Assembly (NCBI GenBank): GCA_947095535.1
Contig: OX352772.1
Coordinates: 35,111,445-35,175,444 of the forward strand
Reading direction: 5' to 3'
Source: Poecilobothrus nobilitatus
Lineage: Eukaryota > Arthropoda > Insecta > Diptera > Dolichopodidae
Length of the DNA: 64,000 nt
Shown: positions 11,921 through 24,140 of the stretch, in pieces
Numbering within the stretch: the first letter of the stretch is position 1
How the letters are laid out: every line of letters begins with the position of its first letter
Program-made: the position numbers and the translations under genes
Notes under the pieces: model-generated
What the model was told of the DNA's origin: nothing
The model's database searches: none
Seen by the model: the letters and a program-made list of their open reading frames with translations, nothing else

Positions 11921-12606
11921 AAAAAGAAAAAAAAATTATTCAAATTTTATTTACTCATTTCTGAACTAGAATTGTAATTTACTCCTTACATAAGAAAGGA
12001 ATAACGAAACTAAATTTCAGTTAAGTTTCGAAAAATAAATTGAATGCTCCGGGATCCGGTTTATAGTATAAAGAAGCATTGGTAAGTTGTACATATATAC
12101 AAAATTTCATAAGACGAAAAATATGTTATATATAATTAATTAAAATTGAATATATAAAATGTTTTCCTTTATTTCTTTTGTTTTCATGGTTTTCTGTTTT
12201 CCTTTCTAATATTACTTCCAATTCATACAATTTTTCCTATATATACATTTTTTTTATCTTTACATTTTTAATTGTGGTTTATCCCTTTTTATATTGTAAC
12301 TCACAAAAAAAATCTATTTTACACCCAAATTAAAGTACAGGTTGTGCAATTTGGTTTTTTTCTCTCCGTTTTGTATTCGTTTTTTTTTTCAAAGAAATTT
12401 TTTTATCCTTCTTGAACCTTAAAATAATAAAGTTATTTAAACATGAAAGATTCGCCGGAGGCTATATTTTTAGCGAAATATAATAGCACAAATTGTACAA
12501 AAAAAAAAATTAGGAAAAGTATAATAAAATAGAGCGAATGACAAAAGTTAAATTTTTAATTACTGGTCAAATAAAATTCAAAAAATAAAAATAGCAAGTA
12601 ATAAAT
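11921..12606. other. AT-rich intergenic DNA
   Basis: A GC-richer word, CTCCGGGATCCGG, sits at 12048-12060 without an interpretable context. Otherwise there are only A/T runs. Confidence 0.45.
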
Positions 12607-12771
12607 CCTTCTACCAAATATATAGTGTGAATATATAATATAAACAAAATAAATAATATTATTGTAATTTAGTAGTAGTATTCAACATATAATGGTTTAA
12701 GTAACCAATGGTTTTAGTAACCGATGGTTTTATCATATTTCAATATCCCATGTGATTTGTAATATTAATAT
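12607..12771 (+). mobile_element. SINE2 3' fragment
   Basis: The sequence matches the 3' body of SINE2: AAACAAAATAAATAATATTA, then the TAATGG..GTAACCGATGG block, then GTAATATTAATAT. The tRNA-like head is lost and the 'AACCGATGG' block is locally duplicated. Confidence 0.65.
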
Positions 12772-12819
12772 CACACTGTCGTCAATTCTAAGGTAACCCA
12801 ACATTATTAGAAAAAGTTG

Positions 12820-13065
12820 CTAAAATAGATAATTTTCCGTTTTTACCCCTTACACAGCTCCTAAACAGGCACGACAAAAATATTTTCTTAAAAGACTCAT
12901 ACTTATTCAAAGTTGTAACTGACTATAAAAATTTCAATTGTACAACTTTAATCGTTTGGAATATAGAAGGGACTAAAAATTTTGGAAAAATTGAGTTACG
13001 CATAACAGTTAATTAAAATAGTTATAACAATTTAAATATAGGGCTTTTGCGAATTTTGGTGGAGA
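12820..13065 (-). mobile_element. HINE-1 internal fragment
   Basis: Blocks CCTTACACAGCTCCTAAAC, AGACTCATAC, TTTAATCGTTTGGAA and ACGCATAACAGTTAAT follow the order of the inner part of HINE-1 copy B at 24980-25290. They are diverged and without element ends. Confidence 0.65.
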
Positions 13066-13565
13066 GGGGACACTTTATTTTGGGACATCTATTGTTTTGT
13101 AGAAAGATTATCTATTAAATAGATACTTAAAATGCTTAGAAGCAATTGATAGGTACAAAATGATTACATTTAAATTAGGTGTACATGCTAAAAATAATAT
13201 TTGTATAGATTCATAAATATAACAAAAAAGCCTCAGTGGGGAGTGGTTGAGCACATAATCTAGTATTATACGAGTGAGGCGGGACACTTTTAATTGAAAG
13301 AAAAATAAGTGAAAAAATCAGTTTAGATTCTCTTCTACTTATTTTCTTTATCTTTTTGTTATATGGTTAACTTCATAACTTTTTCGTGTCTAATAATCAT
13401 GAGGACAGTGAACTCTACATTGCACTAGTTTGACTCAGGTTTTCTTAAGGCAGTTTTAGAAACCATTTATTTAGTGGTTTTAATATGTGTTACTGATGTA
13501 ATTATTATGTAAAATTTTTGATTTATGGATATATTTATAGCAGAATATTAAAATTTAGCTTGGTC
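13066..13565. other. Unassigned, with GGGACACTTT direct repeats
   Basis: GGGGACACTTTATTTTGGGAC at about 13065 and GGCGGGACACTTTTAATTG at about 13280 share a core. Between them lies a GC-richer GCCTCAGTGGGGAGTGG segment that could be a decayed tRNA-like SINE head. I could not assign it. Confidence 0.35.
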
Positions 13566-13778
13566 AATAAAATTACAAATGCAGAAGTATTGAGAAGAAT
13601 GGGAACGTTAACGGAGAAATTGTAGAGATAACAAAGCAGAGAAAACTGCTTTATCCATGTAATGAGAAATCCTGGAAAATATATATATGGTCATCTTATT
13701 ATTAAAGGCAAATTACAAGGAAGAATAGGATACAGGGGAAAGAAACATATCTAGGCTGAAAAATCTTAGAACATGATC
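13566..13778 (+). pseudogene. LINE ORF2 C-terminal remnant
   Basis: Translation starts KITNAEVLRRMG and, after stops, reads FIHVMRNPGKYIYGHLIIKG. This matches the order of the conserved post-RT tail (TNxEVLRRM, RKLxxxGHxMRN, YxLLQLIxxGK, GRRRxSWLxNLRxW) of a common insect non-LTR lineage. Several stops interrupt it. The lineage is not assigned. Confidence 0.65.
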
Positions 13779-14184
13779 AAAAAAAATCTTTATTCAAAGC
13801 ACCAATGTAAGTTATGATCATCAACATGATATCCAACGTTCGTTACGGTTATGGCAAGTAAAAACCAAAAGAATTCACAACTCACAGCTCACAACAACTA
13901 AAAAATCACAGAAATCTGTAATTATACCCAAGTTATTATATTAATTTATAACTTATAAATTATATTTTGTATTAATTACATTTATTTATTGCATAAAGCA
14001 GGAAAACTGCTATTTAAGCATAATTGGTTATTGTTTTGTTTGTTTCTCCGTCACCGTGCGAAATCATAATCGTATAAAATCAATCAAAATTTTTAGACAA
14101 ATTATCATTTAGAAAAATCTTACAGTCACTTTTTAATTTTTTAACTATATTCTTCCGTTCCATTAGACTGTTCGCTCCTGTTCC
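13779..14184. other. AT-rich intergenic DNA
   Basis: May include a little more of the preceding LINE remnant. A cluster of AACTCACAGCTCACAACAAC lies near 13879. No gene is seen. Confidence 0.45.
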
Positions 14185-15071
14185 ATTAGACTATACCTTT
14201 TTTTTTTCCTTTCTACTCTCTTTAGGAGCATAGGGCTTCCACAAAGCCTTTCCATCTGTTTCTATTTAGTGCTATGACTTTCATTTGTGACCATGTTTTA
14301 TTTAGTTCTGTTATTTCTCGCTCTACTGTTCTACGCAATGTATTTCTAGGTCTACCAACATTTCTCTTTCCTTGAGGGTTCCATTCCAGGACTTGCCTGG
14401 CTATTCAGTCTGGGGGTCTTCTAAGAATGTGACCTATCCACCTATATTTTCGTTTCTTAATTTCTATTTCGATAGGTTCTTGACCGGTAGCTTTCCATAG
14501 GTCTAGGGAGGCACTTGTTTACAAATACTTGTAGTTTATATGTTTCTTTCTTATTAACTAGCCAAGTTTCACTACCATATAAGAGCACAGATTTTATACA
14601 TGCTTGGAATATTCTAAGTGGTTTTTCTTGCAATTTGGGATGACCTCCATATTTTCCACATTGTTCCAAATGTTGCTCTGGCTTTCGTTAGTTAATGTTT
14701 CGTTATGTAATGTTTGTTATTATTAATGTCCTCTTTTGTACCGCCTTCTTTAGTAATAATACTGCCTAGGTAATTGAATTTATCTACATCTTCTACTAAT
14801 GTATCATCAATTGTAATTGGTCTTGTGTTGTTCGTATTCCCTCTTATAATTTTTGTTTTGTTAATGTTTATTTTCAAGCCAACTTCCGCAGCACATTCTG
14901 CTAGCTTATTGATTTTTTGTTGCATATCTTCGTGTGTTTGTGTAAGTAGGCTAATGTCATCAGCGTAGTCCAGATCTTCTAGCTTTTGTGTGAGGTACCA
15001 GTTTATACCTCTGGATGAGTTGTTATTGGTCTTTCTCATGACTACGTCAATTGTTATATTAGACTATACCT
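14185..15071 (-). mobile_element. 5'-truncated RTE-like LINE with 14-bp target duplication
   Basis: ATTAGACTATACCT occurs at 14185-14198 and again at 15058-15071 as a perfect 14-bp target-site duplication. Between them, the minus strand encodes the end of a reverse transcriptase: LDYADD catalytic motif, VGLKININKTK, FNYLGSIIT, then SVLLYGSETW, and a tail with WIGHILRRPP, EWNPQGKR and GRPRNT. It ends in an A-run next to the target duplication. The C-terminal pattern is that of RTE/BovB-like elements. The reading frame is broken by a short internal duplication around 14670-14710 and by at least one further shift. The perfect flanking repeat suggests a fairly recent insertion. Confidence 0.85.
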
Positions 15072-15752
15072 ATTTTATTGTAATTCAAAAAGCTCTTTTT
15101 TGGAATAATGAAATTACTGGATGCACAGGATGCAAAGCTTCTTAAGTACTTGTTATAATAAAAAATATTAAGTAAAATAAAAATCTTACTCTAGAACTTT
15201 TAATCTTATGCAATTAACTCTCATATTTTAATACTTATCTTGTTATAACATTTTCCTCTGTTAATAAAATCACTACGTAACATTCCCAGAGAATATCACT
15301 TAAATGAAAAATTTAAAATTAAAATATTTAATATATAAATTCGTATGTAAAAAAATGTAAAAATGAATTATCTAAAATTATACTTAAATTATATTTAAAG
15401 AAGAAAAAAAAACTACTATGACAATTTCTGGTACAACAAACTTTTAACAATTTTATTTTAAACAAAAATGATACAAATATAAACTACATATATATGTATA
15501 CTATGTATTTCTAAACCCAATGGACTATAATCTTTTTTAAATAATTCCATCTCTTTCTAAACTTGAAACAAAAACAATAATGAAAAAAGAAAAAAAAAAA
15601 TACATGTGTAAAAATAATTTTCATATTTATATCAATTTAAAGTTTTCTTATAAATTTGTTTGAAAACTTTTTAAGTCCTTTTTTTTAAAACTTAGATACA
15701 TAATATTTGTGTAAACACGTATGTCAGAAGTGTATATTTTGTTAAAATAAAC
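15072..15752. other. AT-rich intergenic DNA
   Basis: No element ends or coding potential are recognised between the RTE-like insertion and the hAT-like MITE. Confidence 0.5.
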
Positions 15753-15760
15753 ATTGAAAT

Positions 15761-16264
15761 CAGTGCTGAATTAACCTTTAAGTAAACTAACCACTTGTTT
15801 AGGGCATCAGGATAATTGGGACAAATTTGGCAATAATGAACAGTGTCACTTTTTTTTCTAAATTAAAAAAATTTCATACAAATAAATTTTACTCAGATTA
15901 TTCAATCGTACAGTAACTTTAGGCTATTGTAAGCAACCCCAGTATTTTTGTACTCTTGTATTTCAACTTCTAATTCCCAAGAGGCGGGGAATTTTCAAAC
16001 TATGATATTGCAAAAGGCTTTTGCTCTTAGAAAAAAAGTGATAAATTGTATGAAAATGCCTATATTCAAATAAATTTAAATACATAGAAATTTTCGAAAA
16101 ATATGGTATGTTTTTTTATTTAGACGACATTTTGACGATTAATGTTAATTATTAGACATCGCTAAACTTCAAAAGTGCGTTCACGCGATGGCTAATGTAA
16201 AATTTAGTTAGTTTTTTTCTTTGTTGTTTTTTTTGAGGCATCTATGGATCTTAATCCGGCCCTG
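15761..16264. mobile_element. hAT-like MITE with perfect 8-bp TSD
   Basis: ATTGAAAT flanks the element exactly at 15753-15760 and 16265-16272. The left terminus CAGTGCTGAATTAACC pairs with the reverse complement of the right terminus CAGGGCCGGATTAAGATC. CAGGGCCGG-type ends and 8-bp duplications are the hallmark of hAT transposons. At 504 bp with no transposase frame it is non-autonomous. The left TIR has drifted more than the right. Confidence 0.85.
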
Positions 16265-16272
16265 ATTGAAAT

Positions 16273-16627
16273 ACCTTACATATGAAATAAAAACAATTTA
16301 ACTACCTAAATATTATTATTTAAGATGAAATTACTCGTTATAAGATGAAATTACTCGTTATATATAAAAAAAAAAGTTAAATTTCCTTTTGTGTTTTCTT
16401 TTAAAGATTTTTTTAAAACACTTTTCAATACATATGTAACATTCAAAAATATTTATATATACTTGACATTAACACCAAGAAATTAGAAACTATTGCATAC
16501 CCCTGGATTATACAAATATTCAAAATATTACTTATATACTATTTCCATATGTAAATGTAATATAAATAAACGGATTTAATCTTATATGCATATATAAACA
16601 AAACTATTAAATAAATATATTATATAC

Positions 16628-16665
<38 letters not shown>

Positions 16666-16680
16666 TACATACCCAGGTAA
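16273..16680. other. AT-rich DNA with tandem doublet and TA microsatellite
   Basis: A 21-bp unit (AAGATGAAATTACTCGTTAT) is doubled at about 16323-16364. A pure (TA)n run spans 16629-16658. Confidence 0.6.
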
Positions 16681-17300
16681 ATATACACGGTGTCCCCCAG
16701 TCGAAAGTCACAATTAAAGAAGGTGATATGCAAAATCGAAACAAGCTAGTTCCTAAATGGATGGGATTGGTCTATTCTTAACAATTTCCGAGATAAGAAA
16801 AATTTGTCAAAAATTCAATAAAGTACAGGATAATATTTAATTTGTTCGTAAACAATAAAAGATTCAATAAAAATTATGATAACATAAATTACAGTTATAA
16901 TAATTCATAAATTAGAAAATGTGATAAAAAGCATATGTTAATAACGGTTTTTTATGCAAAAATTACAGTTATTTAAAAAAATCATTCAAAGTATCAATAT
17001 TTTTCGACTTTAAAAACTTAAACTGGAGCTATATTAATGTGTATTAGCTACTAGGAAAAAGTTTATATATTAATACAAAACTTCATAGTTTCCTCAAAAC
17101 CTCATACATAACGAATGTTTTATATTCTACAGGAGCGAAGATTTTATTATACTTTCAAAAACTTAATAAAAATACTTTGAAAGCCGTTGTCTCGGAAACT
17201 GTTACGAAAAATCCCCCTCTAGATGTATTTTTTGATTGTTTCAACCTACACCATCATCTCCTTTCTTCATGACCTTCAACTTTCGAACACCTTGTATATA
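16681..17300. mobile_element. Long-TIR non-autonomous element
   Basis: The left end ATACACGGTGTCCCCC..CGAAAGT is mirrored by the reverse complement of the right end, TATACAAGGTGTTCGAAAGTT. The similarity continues about 130 bp inward to an inverted TTTCCGAGA core (left about 16788, right about 17194). There is no open frame of interest. Flanks are TA-rich, so a TA or short TSD cannot be distinguished. Confidence 0.65.
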
Positions 17301-18989
17301 TTTATATATTATATAACTTTGTGTGAGTGTAAGTATTATTAACACTAACTTTTGAATGTTTTCTTGTCAAATTAAAATAAAAACCCATATACGAATAATA
17401 TAAAATTCAACTGCATGAATTGAACCTCACCTGATATTATTCGTAAGTAATACAAAATGTAAATTTTTAGATACAATCAGATTTAAAAAAAAAAATTTAT
17501 TTTTTGTTTGATTTGTTGTTTTATTTTTGCTTTTGTTTTTTGAACTTTTAAGTATTTTGTATAACATTTTTTAACAACAAAAAATCAAAAATAAAAATGT
17601 TGTACACGATACATGAACATAAACACGAAAAAATTAATTTATTAGATAGTTTTTGTTTTAAGTATTATTTTTAATAATTTTCTTAGTTTATAAAAAAAAA
17701 TTATTTTTATAAATTGAACAAATAAATCTCTCTGGATTGGGGTGACCGAAAAATAAATTACAGAATATTTAAAATTACTATTAAACGAAATAATTTTTAA
17801 TACCTACGTGTAGCACTTAAATTCAATATTGCAATAATAATAGCAGCAGGTCACCTTGCCGACCTTGCGTGGAAAATTCATAGAACGAAATGTCGCAACG
17901 GGTTGATGGAACTCAACAAACACAACACAATTAATTTATAGAAGTGACTTTTAAAATTAAACGCAATTCGCTTAAATTTTTTTTAAATGAGGGTGCCAAC
18001 GGTAAAGGTTAATAAATTGCAACCAAATAAATGAAGGAAATTTCCTTTGACATGGGACAGTATTTACAATCAACGGATATCAACGAATATTTTTTTTTTG
18101 TTTGTATTCACAGGACTAAAAATACATTTCAAAATGCTCTTCTTTTTTTATTTTCTCTTTATATTTTTTAGCATATATAGTTTTTTTAAATCAGGGGTAT
18201 AAAAATTTCGCTAAGGTAATAATTAATATGTTTTTCAATGATTTTTAAAATTTTTACTATTAAATTATCAAGTTAAGTTCTTCTGTTAAGTTTATCATTA
18301 AGTTAAGTTCTTCTGGAGATGAAAAAAACAAAATATTTTCTACTGTATACTTTATATTTTATTATACATAAAAAAAAAAAAAACATGCACATTTTGTAAC
18401 ATTTGTTTATAAAAATGTTCAACCATATCTAAATGCAAATTGAAAAGCAAATCAAAAAAAAAATAAACAAAACAAAAGAATATAATATTATGATAGTTAA
18501 AGACCAACAAGCTCAGATGACAAAAGTGAACCAAAAATTAAATAAATCGCATCAACGATAAAATATTTGTAGAAAAGGATATTTAAGCCATGATGAATAG
18601 CGTTTGGGTTCGATCAGAAATTATATTAACTTGTTGTCTCAAAATATCGCCTTGCAAAATATTAAATGCACTTTATTTATTTGAAAGTTTAACAAGAGTT
18701 AAAAGACGACCATTTTAAATGTAACATAATATAATATCGATCAGGATCATTCAATTTTAAAAAACGAATTTATTAAAGGAAAAAAAATCGATAAATCATT
18801 TATTTCATGTGACAGTCGCTGATGTCAATTGCCGTCAGTGTAACGTATTACAGTATAATTCGAAAAAAGGAAAATAAAATATTTATATCTTATAGTATAT
18901 TGTATAATAGAAGTAGACATGTAGATAGTATATATGCTTCATATGCAAATTATACTGGGGCCTGTTAAAAAGATTTATGAAAACCTTCA
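17301..18989. other. AT-rich intergenic DNA
   Basis: A slightly GC-richer patch at 17840-17910 (GCAGCAGGTCACCTTGCCGA) and another at 18800-18850 (TGTCAATTGCCGTCAGTGTA) have no recognised function. A poly-A-rich minus-strand open frame near 18352-18534 is low complexity and not called. Confidence 0.45.
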
Positions 18990-19256
18990 GGAGAGAAACC
19001 CATACTGAGACAACAAAGAATGAAAAAATCTAGGTGGTTAGACTAGACTAAAACAAAGGCTAAAATAAAATTACAAAAATATTAGTCACTTGATCTTGGA
19101 GTGGAATCTCCAAGAAAATGGAATATGCGGATGCCCAAACAGCACATGGAGCCGCATCATAATAGCCAAACTAAATCAATGGAATTGCATATGGGAGAAT
19201 GGAAAAATAGCAGCAGGAGGAAACCGTGTCAGATGGAGATGTTTTTTAGCATAAAA
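18990..19256 (+). pseudogene. RTE-like LINE C-terminal remnant
   Basis: One frame from 19099 to the stop at 19252-19254 reads EWNLQENGICGCPNSTW then NRVRWRCFLA. This is the EWNPQGKRKRGRPxxTW ... DRxRWRxxVAAL tail of the same lineage as 14185-15071. Just upstream, MKKSRWLD fits the RWLGH part. In-frame stops and shifts upstream show decay. No poly-A or target duplication was identified. Confidence 0.7.
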
Positions 19257-20329
19257 AATACATGTTTTATACTTTTCATACCAGATAATAGATAACATAT
19301 TAAATGGTAAATAAATTTTAAATCTGAAAAATTTCATTTGGATTTTTATAACTTCTCGGAAAAAAAACATTTTGAAAATTTTGATGCTTGAAAATTAACA
19401 AAATATTCGATTTTGATGTGTTGCCGTTTTGCATAAATGATATTTCTAAAAACTGTATTTTTTTAAGAATTGTGATTTATACGAATTGTCACAAAACATA
19501 ATATATATATGTATATATATGTCATAATACATACTAACATATATAAATCTCCGAGATTCCTCTAAAAATATTAATTTAAATAATTGAAATCTTAAAAATG
19601 TTGCCTTTTGTCGTTTTTTTGTCAATAATTTTATATTCGAACCGAACCCATTGTAAAAGAATTTTGTTTAACATTACTGTATGCTGTGATTTTTAACATT
19701 CTTATTTATGTAGTAATTTACAGTTGTTTTGCTTTCTTTAAAAATTTTAACTTATGATTATATTCAAAAATATTATTTATATATTTGTATATAAATATAT
19801 GTAATAGCATAGGTGATTATAATATTTACATACATAAGCTTATTTAGCATAAGAAAAAAATAAAATAATGTATACAATATATCCGTTGATTCTATAATAT
19901 GTCTTTTACATTTTTCACCTGCATCTTTATTTAATATCTATTTTTAAGAAAATATTGTGTATGTAATTCCAGTCAAAAAATTTAATAATGGCCAATTCTT
20001 GATTGATAAAATTATTTTTATAAAATCTATATAAAAGACTAAGGTTATATCTATTCTAATTATTGTCACTCAAATAAAGTTGAAAGATAATACACAATAC
20101 AAAAATAATATGTACAACGGTATAAAAAGAAATAAATTATAAGCAAGAAGTACACTATAATGCAAAATACTTAAGTTATTAAACAAATAAATTAAAGTGT
20201 TCAAAATTAATTGTAAAAATTGCCAAAAAAAAAAAATAATTGTAATATAAAAAAAAAAATATTCATATATCGCAATATATAAATACTTTATAAATCTTAA
20301 AATCTTAAATCTTACTTTATATATCATAA
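19257..20329. other. AT-rich intergenic DNA
   Basis: No coding potential or element boundary is recognised. (ATAT)-rich words lie near 19500-19520 and 19790. Confidence 0.5.
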
Positions 20330-20441
20330 TACCTCGTACACCCCACATTCCTACCAGGAAACAGGGGTTATAGCTACCTGGCACATTTATGTACCACGGT
20401 ACCTGGATATAAATAAATAAATAAATAAATAAATAAAAGAA
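20330..20441 (+). repeat. Possible SINE 3' end with (AAAT)n tail
   Basis: A GC-normal block (CCTACCAGGAAACAGGGG, CTACCTGGCACATTTATG, ACCACGGTACCTGG) runs directly into (AAAT)n at 20410-20437. A similar CATTTATG..GGT(A/T) plus (AAAT)n arrangement ends other SINEs here. No tRNA-like boxes are visible, so family assignment is open. It also generates a long minus-strand open frame that is not a gene. Confidence 0.4.
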
Positions 20442-20580
20442 CATGCTCTAACCATTTACACAGTGTTTAAGTCACAAGACTTTTAGTCAATAGGTTGCAT
20501 GTTTATACGAGGGTCGGTGAAAACATGCTAAAACAAAAATAAAAAATAACTCAGAAGAAATACAAGTGATTCTTCCGAAT

Positions 20581-20660
20581 AGTGTTGGACTTTAACCAAC
20601 CAAAATCACGTCCCTTTTAAACCAAACTTTATAGGTTGGAACGAATGGAATAACCGTAAC
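20581..20660 (+). repeat. Fragment related to the 51354 TIR element
   Basis: TTTAACCAACCAAAATCACG, then TCCCTTTTAAACCAAACTTT, matches the inner right terminal repeat of the element at 51354-51989 (TTTAACTAACCAAACTCCC, TTTTAAAACAAACTTAAGG). Confidence 0.5.
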
Positions 20661-20822
20661 GAATTTTAGGGATACTAAATATATAAGAATAATAATTGTA
20701 TTGTGACCACATGCACATCCTATATCAGTACAGGCCTTGAACTGTTTGTCTAATTATTTATAACTGAGGAATATAAAATTATACAACACGAAAAACGAAA
20801 TTTTTTTTTTTAGTTTATTTCC

Positions 20823-20969
20823 CTGCCATATAATGTCCACAATTGCACAGCCTTTTCTTTTCAGGTGTGACTATAAATGTCGTAAAGGGAAATTATTCTT
20901 ACGACTTGTGTGGTATTGACGAGCTTGGTGTTTGCAGCGTATTTTATATATTCTTACCCTCCGAGGCCC
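20823..20969 (-). mobile_element. SINE1 copy, diverged
   Basis: In reverse complement it runs from GGGCCTCGG through the TCGTAAG / TTTACGAC arms to TGTGCAATTGTGGACATTA, in the same order as SINE1 at 23125. The B box is damaged (the sequence here is CTCGTCAATACC). It is full-length but old. Confidence 0.75.
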
Positions 20970-23113
20970 GAGTTATATATTTTGTTCGTTTTACTGAAAA
21001 CTACACCTTATATAATTTAATGCATTAAATAAAAAATTCAAAAAATTTATTGTCAAATTGTGCATAAAATATTTACACAAATAAGTTTAAAGTTTCAATA
21101 GAATAAAACATTTTACTACAAAATAATACTAATTTTTGAGATATTTATTTTTATTTATACATTAAATTATATATACAATTTATATATTATGTTTGTTTAT
21201 AATATTTTATTTTATAGGTACTTTGGTATGAATTGATTGTATTTTCTTCTAAAACACCGAGTTTTCAGTTAATTTTCATTGACATTGTATTTTCAATCGT
21301 ATTCTTTTTGAATTATTTATAAAATGTGTTAATTTTTTCTTTAGCTTAGTTGAATAACAATAAATAATATGAATATCTGAAATCAGAATAACATGCGAAA
21401 AAAAAAACTTTATAAATCTAAATTCCCTCCTTGTTTTTATTTTCAAGCTTCCTATTAATCCTTGCCAAAAAACATTTTTTTCGGCTACTCAAAAATACTC
21501 AGCTCTTACTCTAAAAGAAATAAAATTTCTAGAGTAATTCTTCTTAAATAACCTTTTCAGACCTCCGACAGATCGGAGGTGCAGACTAAATAAATTTGGA
21601 CAGCGCTTTGCAGGAAAGTTCCCAAAATGATTTTAATTAGGAGAAAATACTGATTCAGGATACAACAACGGAACTAAAATGGCATAAATGTAAATCTAAA
21701 GCCCCTATACCTTATCTAACTCGAAGGATAAGTTACCTGAAGGTTGTGTTCTTGTTTCTCATCCATATTAAAGCCAGTTTTATCTTGTAGTAGGAATATA
21801 AGTTTTTTTTTTTTCTTTTTATAGGTTAATTTTTCTTTTAATAGGTTAACATTCAATGTCGGTCAATAATTGACTGAAAGTGTATAATATGTATGTATTA
21901 TTATCATTTTATTCCGAAAAGAATAACTACTTAACATTTACTTTTTATTTTACTTATTATTATTATTCGAAAGGCTTAAATGGAAAATTTAAATAAAAAC
22001 TCATATGGTACTTGTTCAGTATTGTAGATTGCATTCAAAAAAATAAAAACAAATATTTAAAAATATAACATATTGTATACACAAGATTGAAAATATGAAT
22101 TATGATTTTACCGATTAAAATCAAAAGTATTAAATATAGAAATATCTGCCACTTTTAAACAATATTTTCCTTCTTTTTTTTTTTTTGTTATTTAATTTAA
22201 AAATTTTAAATTTTAAATTAAAAAAGATATAGCAACATTCTTAAATATGAGAAAAAAAATATATGTTAATTGAAGAAAGGTAAAAATATTTTTAGAACAA
22301 TTCATATATGGTTAATTTTATTACAAACTTATTTTGCTTATCTAAAACAGAGCAATTAACTGAATATGTACAGTAAAAGATTTCCTTTTGAAATAATTGA
22401 AAATAGGATGTGATATAGAAAAAAGAAATTTATTCATCATTAACAAATTAAATTAGCAATTGAACAAGGATTTTCCGAGGAAAAAAACAAATATTTTTTT
22501 AGATATTTAGCTAAAGCTCTAAAAGTACCAATTTACAAAATTCTTTTTGCATTTGCTGATAAAAATAAGTCTTTCTTAATAAACTTATAAAAAATTAATT
22601 AGAGTTCGATTAGTATAATTTTTTTTTTTTTGCCACTGCTATAAGAAGCATATGGCATTCACTAAGTTATTTATTAATTATTTATACTTGATTAAGGTTC
22701 AGTTCCTGGAATTATTAATTTCACTAAGCCGTTGATTAGTTTGCTGTAGCTACTGTACAAGACTATAAGACGTAAATATTTCTTTGGAAGTTTTCTATTT
22801 ATTGTTCGATTTAAAACTCATATGGGAACTTCTTTTTGTGTTGGAATTAAAGCCCATAATTAAATTTTATTACATAAAAAAAAATTATTACGAGAGATTT
22901 CACAGTTGTTTTTAATAATTAGCGGTTTAGTGGCAGCCCTTTTTATTTTAAATTATTTTTGTTGAAATATTATTGTTATTGAAATATCTATATGTAAAAA
23001 ATAATCGACATAGGAATTTTATAGATGGTTTCAAAATTAGTGCTAAGCGCTCTTCCCGAATTCCGCATATGACAAAAGTTAAAAACTTTTAAGTAGGCTA
23101 TAATGTCTTTTTG
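20970..23113. other. AT-rich intergenic DNA with one strong hairpin
   Basis: ACCTCCGA-CAGA-TCGGAGGT at about 21562-21581 is a perfect 8-bp stem in a GC-richer patch (21560-21780). The patch has no frame I recognise. The rest is AT-rich, with a TTTAAAATTTTAAA tract near 22195. Confidence 0.45.
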
Positions 23114-23124
23114 AAATAGAATTA

Positions 23125-23293
23125 GTGGCCTAGTGAGTAAAAGCGTATATAATACGCTGTAAACACCGAGGGAGTGTGGGTTCGAATCCCACACACGTCG
23201 TAAGATTTATTCCGCCTTACGACATTTACAGCCACGCCTGAACAGGAAAGGCTGTGTAATATCCTGTCCACATTTAAGTGGTCCACAAACTAT
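23125..23293 (+). mobile_element. SINE1 copy with 11-bp TSD
   Basis: AAATAGAATTA flanks it perfectly at 23114-23124 and 23294-23304. The A box (TGGCCTAGTGAG, from 23126) and the B box (GGTTCGAATCC, 23179-23189) are intact, followed by the CGTAAG/CTTACGAC arms and the SINE1 tail. This copy best defines the SINE1 boundaries and lacks the GGGGCCTCGG leader seen at 415. Confidence 0.88.
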
Positions 23294-23544
23294 AAATAGA
23301 ATTAATGTCTGCGGCGTATATTTTTTGAAAGTGAGCAATAAAGGCAGCGTTATTCTGTATTCCAGCGTTATTCTACCAATAACACATGTTTTCTGTCACC
23401 ATAAAATTGATTATATACACGAAGTAAATTAGATTTTTATTCAATTAGAATCTTAAATGTTTTTTTGAGTCTTACCAATCAATATTATTACAGCAGTCGT
23501 ATATTTTCAAATTTTTCGCAGGAAAAAATATTAGTTTTGAAATA

Positions 23545-23900
23545 TTAGTTTTACTCTGTCCATTCGTCAGTTTACAAAGCTTTCACACCGTTTCAGTTGG
23601 AGCAATAGAATTTTAACCATGTATGAATCTCATAAATTAATTAATATTATGGAACAATTTCTTTAAAGTGGCCCAACTTATTACAGAGCAACAGCACCCC
23701 AAAATTAGTAAAAACTCTTTTTTCAAATGTTTATATGCAAGTATCTTAAGCTCTGCTTATTATTTCAATCTAAAAAATTCAAAAGACAGGAATTTTTTTA
23801 AGCTATATATAAAATAAATTATTAAGTTATTTTTTTAAGGTATCTATTTCTATTTATTATTTAAATTTACCCTTTAAATAAATGAAAATTTTACAAGATT
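23545..23900 (+). mobile_element. Diverged HINE-3 remnant
   Basis: The order TTTACTCTGTCC, CAATAGAATTTTAACCATG, TCTCATAAAT, TATTACAGAGCAACAGC and AATTTACCCTTTAA follows HINE-3 at 56880-57200. The GTCC array is eroded and the ends are missing. Confidence 0.6.
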
Positions 23901-24140
23901 TTAATTCCTTACTTCCTTATGATACCTTATTATAATTGGGATATCTTGGCCAATTTGTCATAAGTAAAAACTGATTAAATTAAGTATAAAAAGACGGTTT
24001 TGAAATGTTATGGTAAGTTTATTTTAGTTAAAAAGGAAAAATAATCATAATTTTTAATTGTTTAACTCAACGTTTCATTTTCTAACTTCTTCAGGAGTAA
24101 TGGGTTTAAAGAAAGAGCTAATATATTCTATCAATATTAA

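Noticed and set aside
20070..20444. 124-codon minus-strand open frame
   Set aside because: It is Phe/Ile/Tyr-rich translation of A-rich DNA and an (AAAT)n tail, with no domain or start context.
21562..21581. Perfect 8-bp stem hairpin as an ncRNA or miRNA precursor
   Set aside because: The stem is far too short for a miRNA precursor, and flanking sequence does not extend the pairing.
22988..23194. Minus-strand frame starting MWDSNPHSLGVYS, with a similar frame at 37776-38021
   Set aside because: Both are antisense translations of the SINE1 tRNA-like head.
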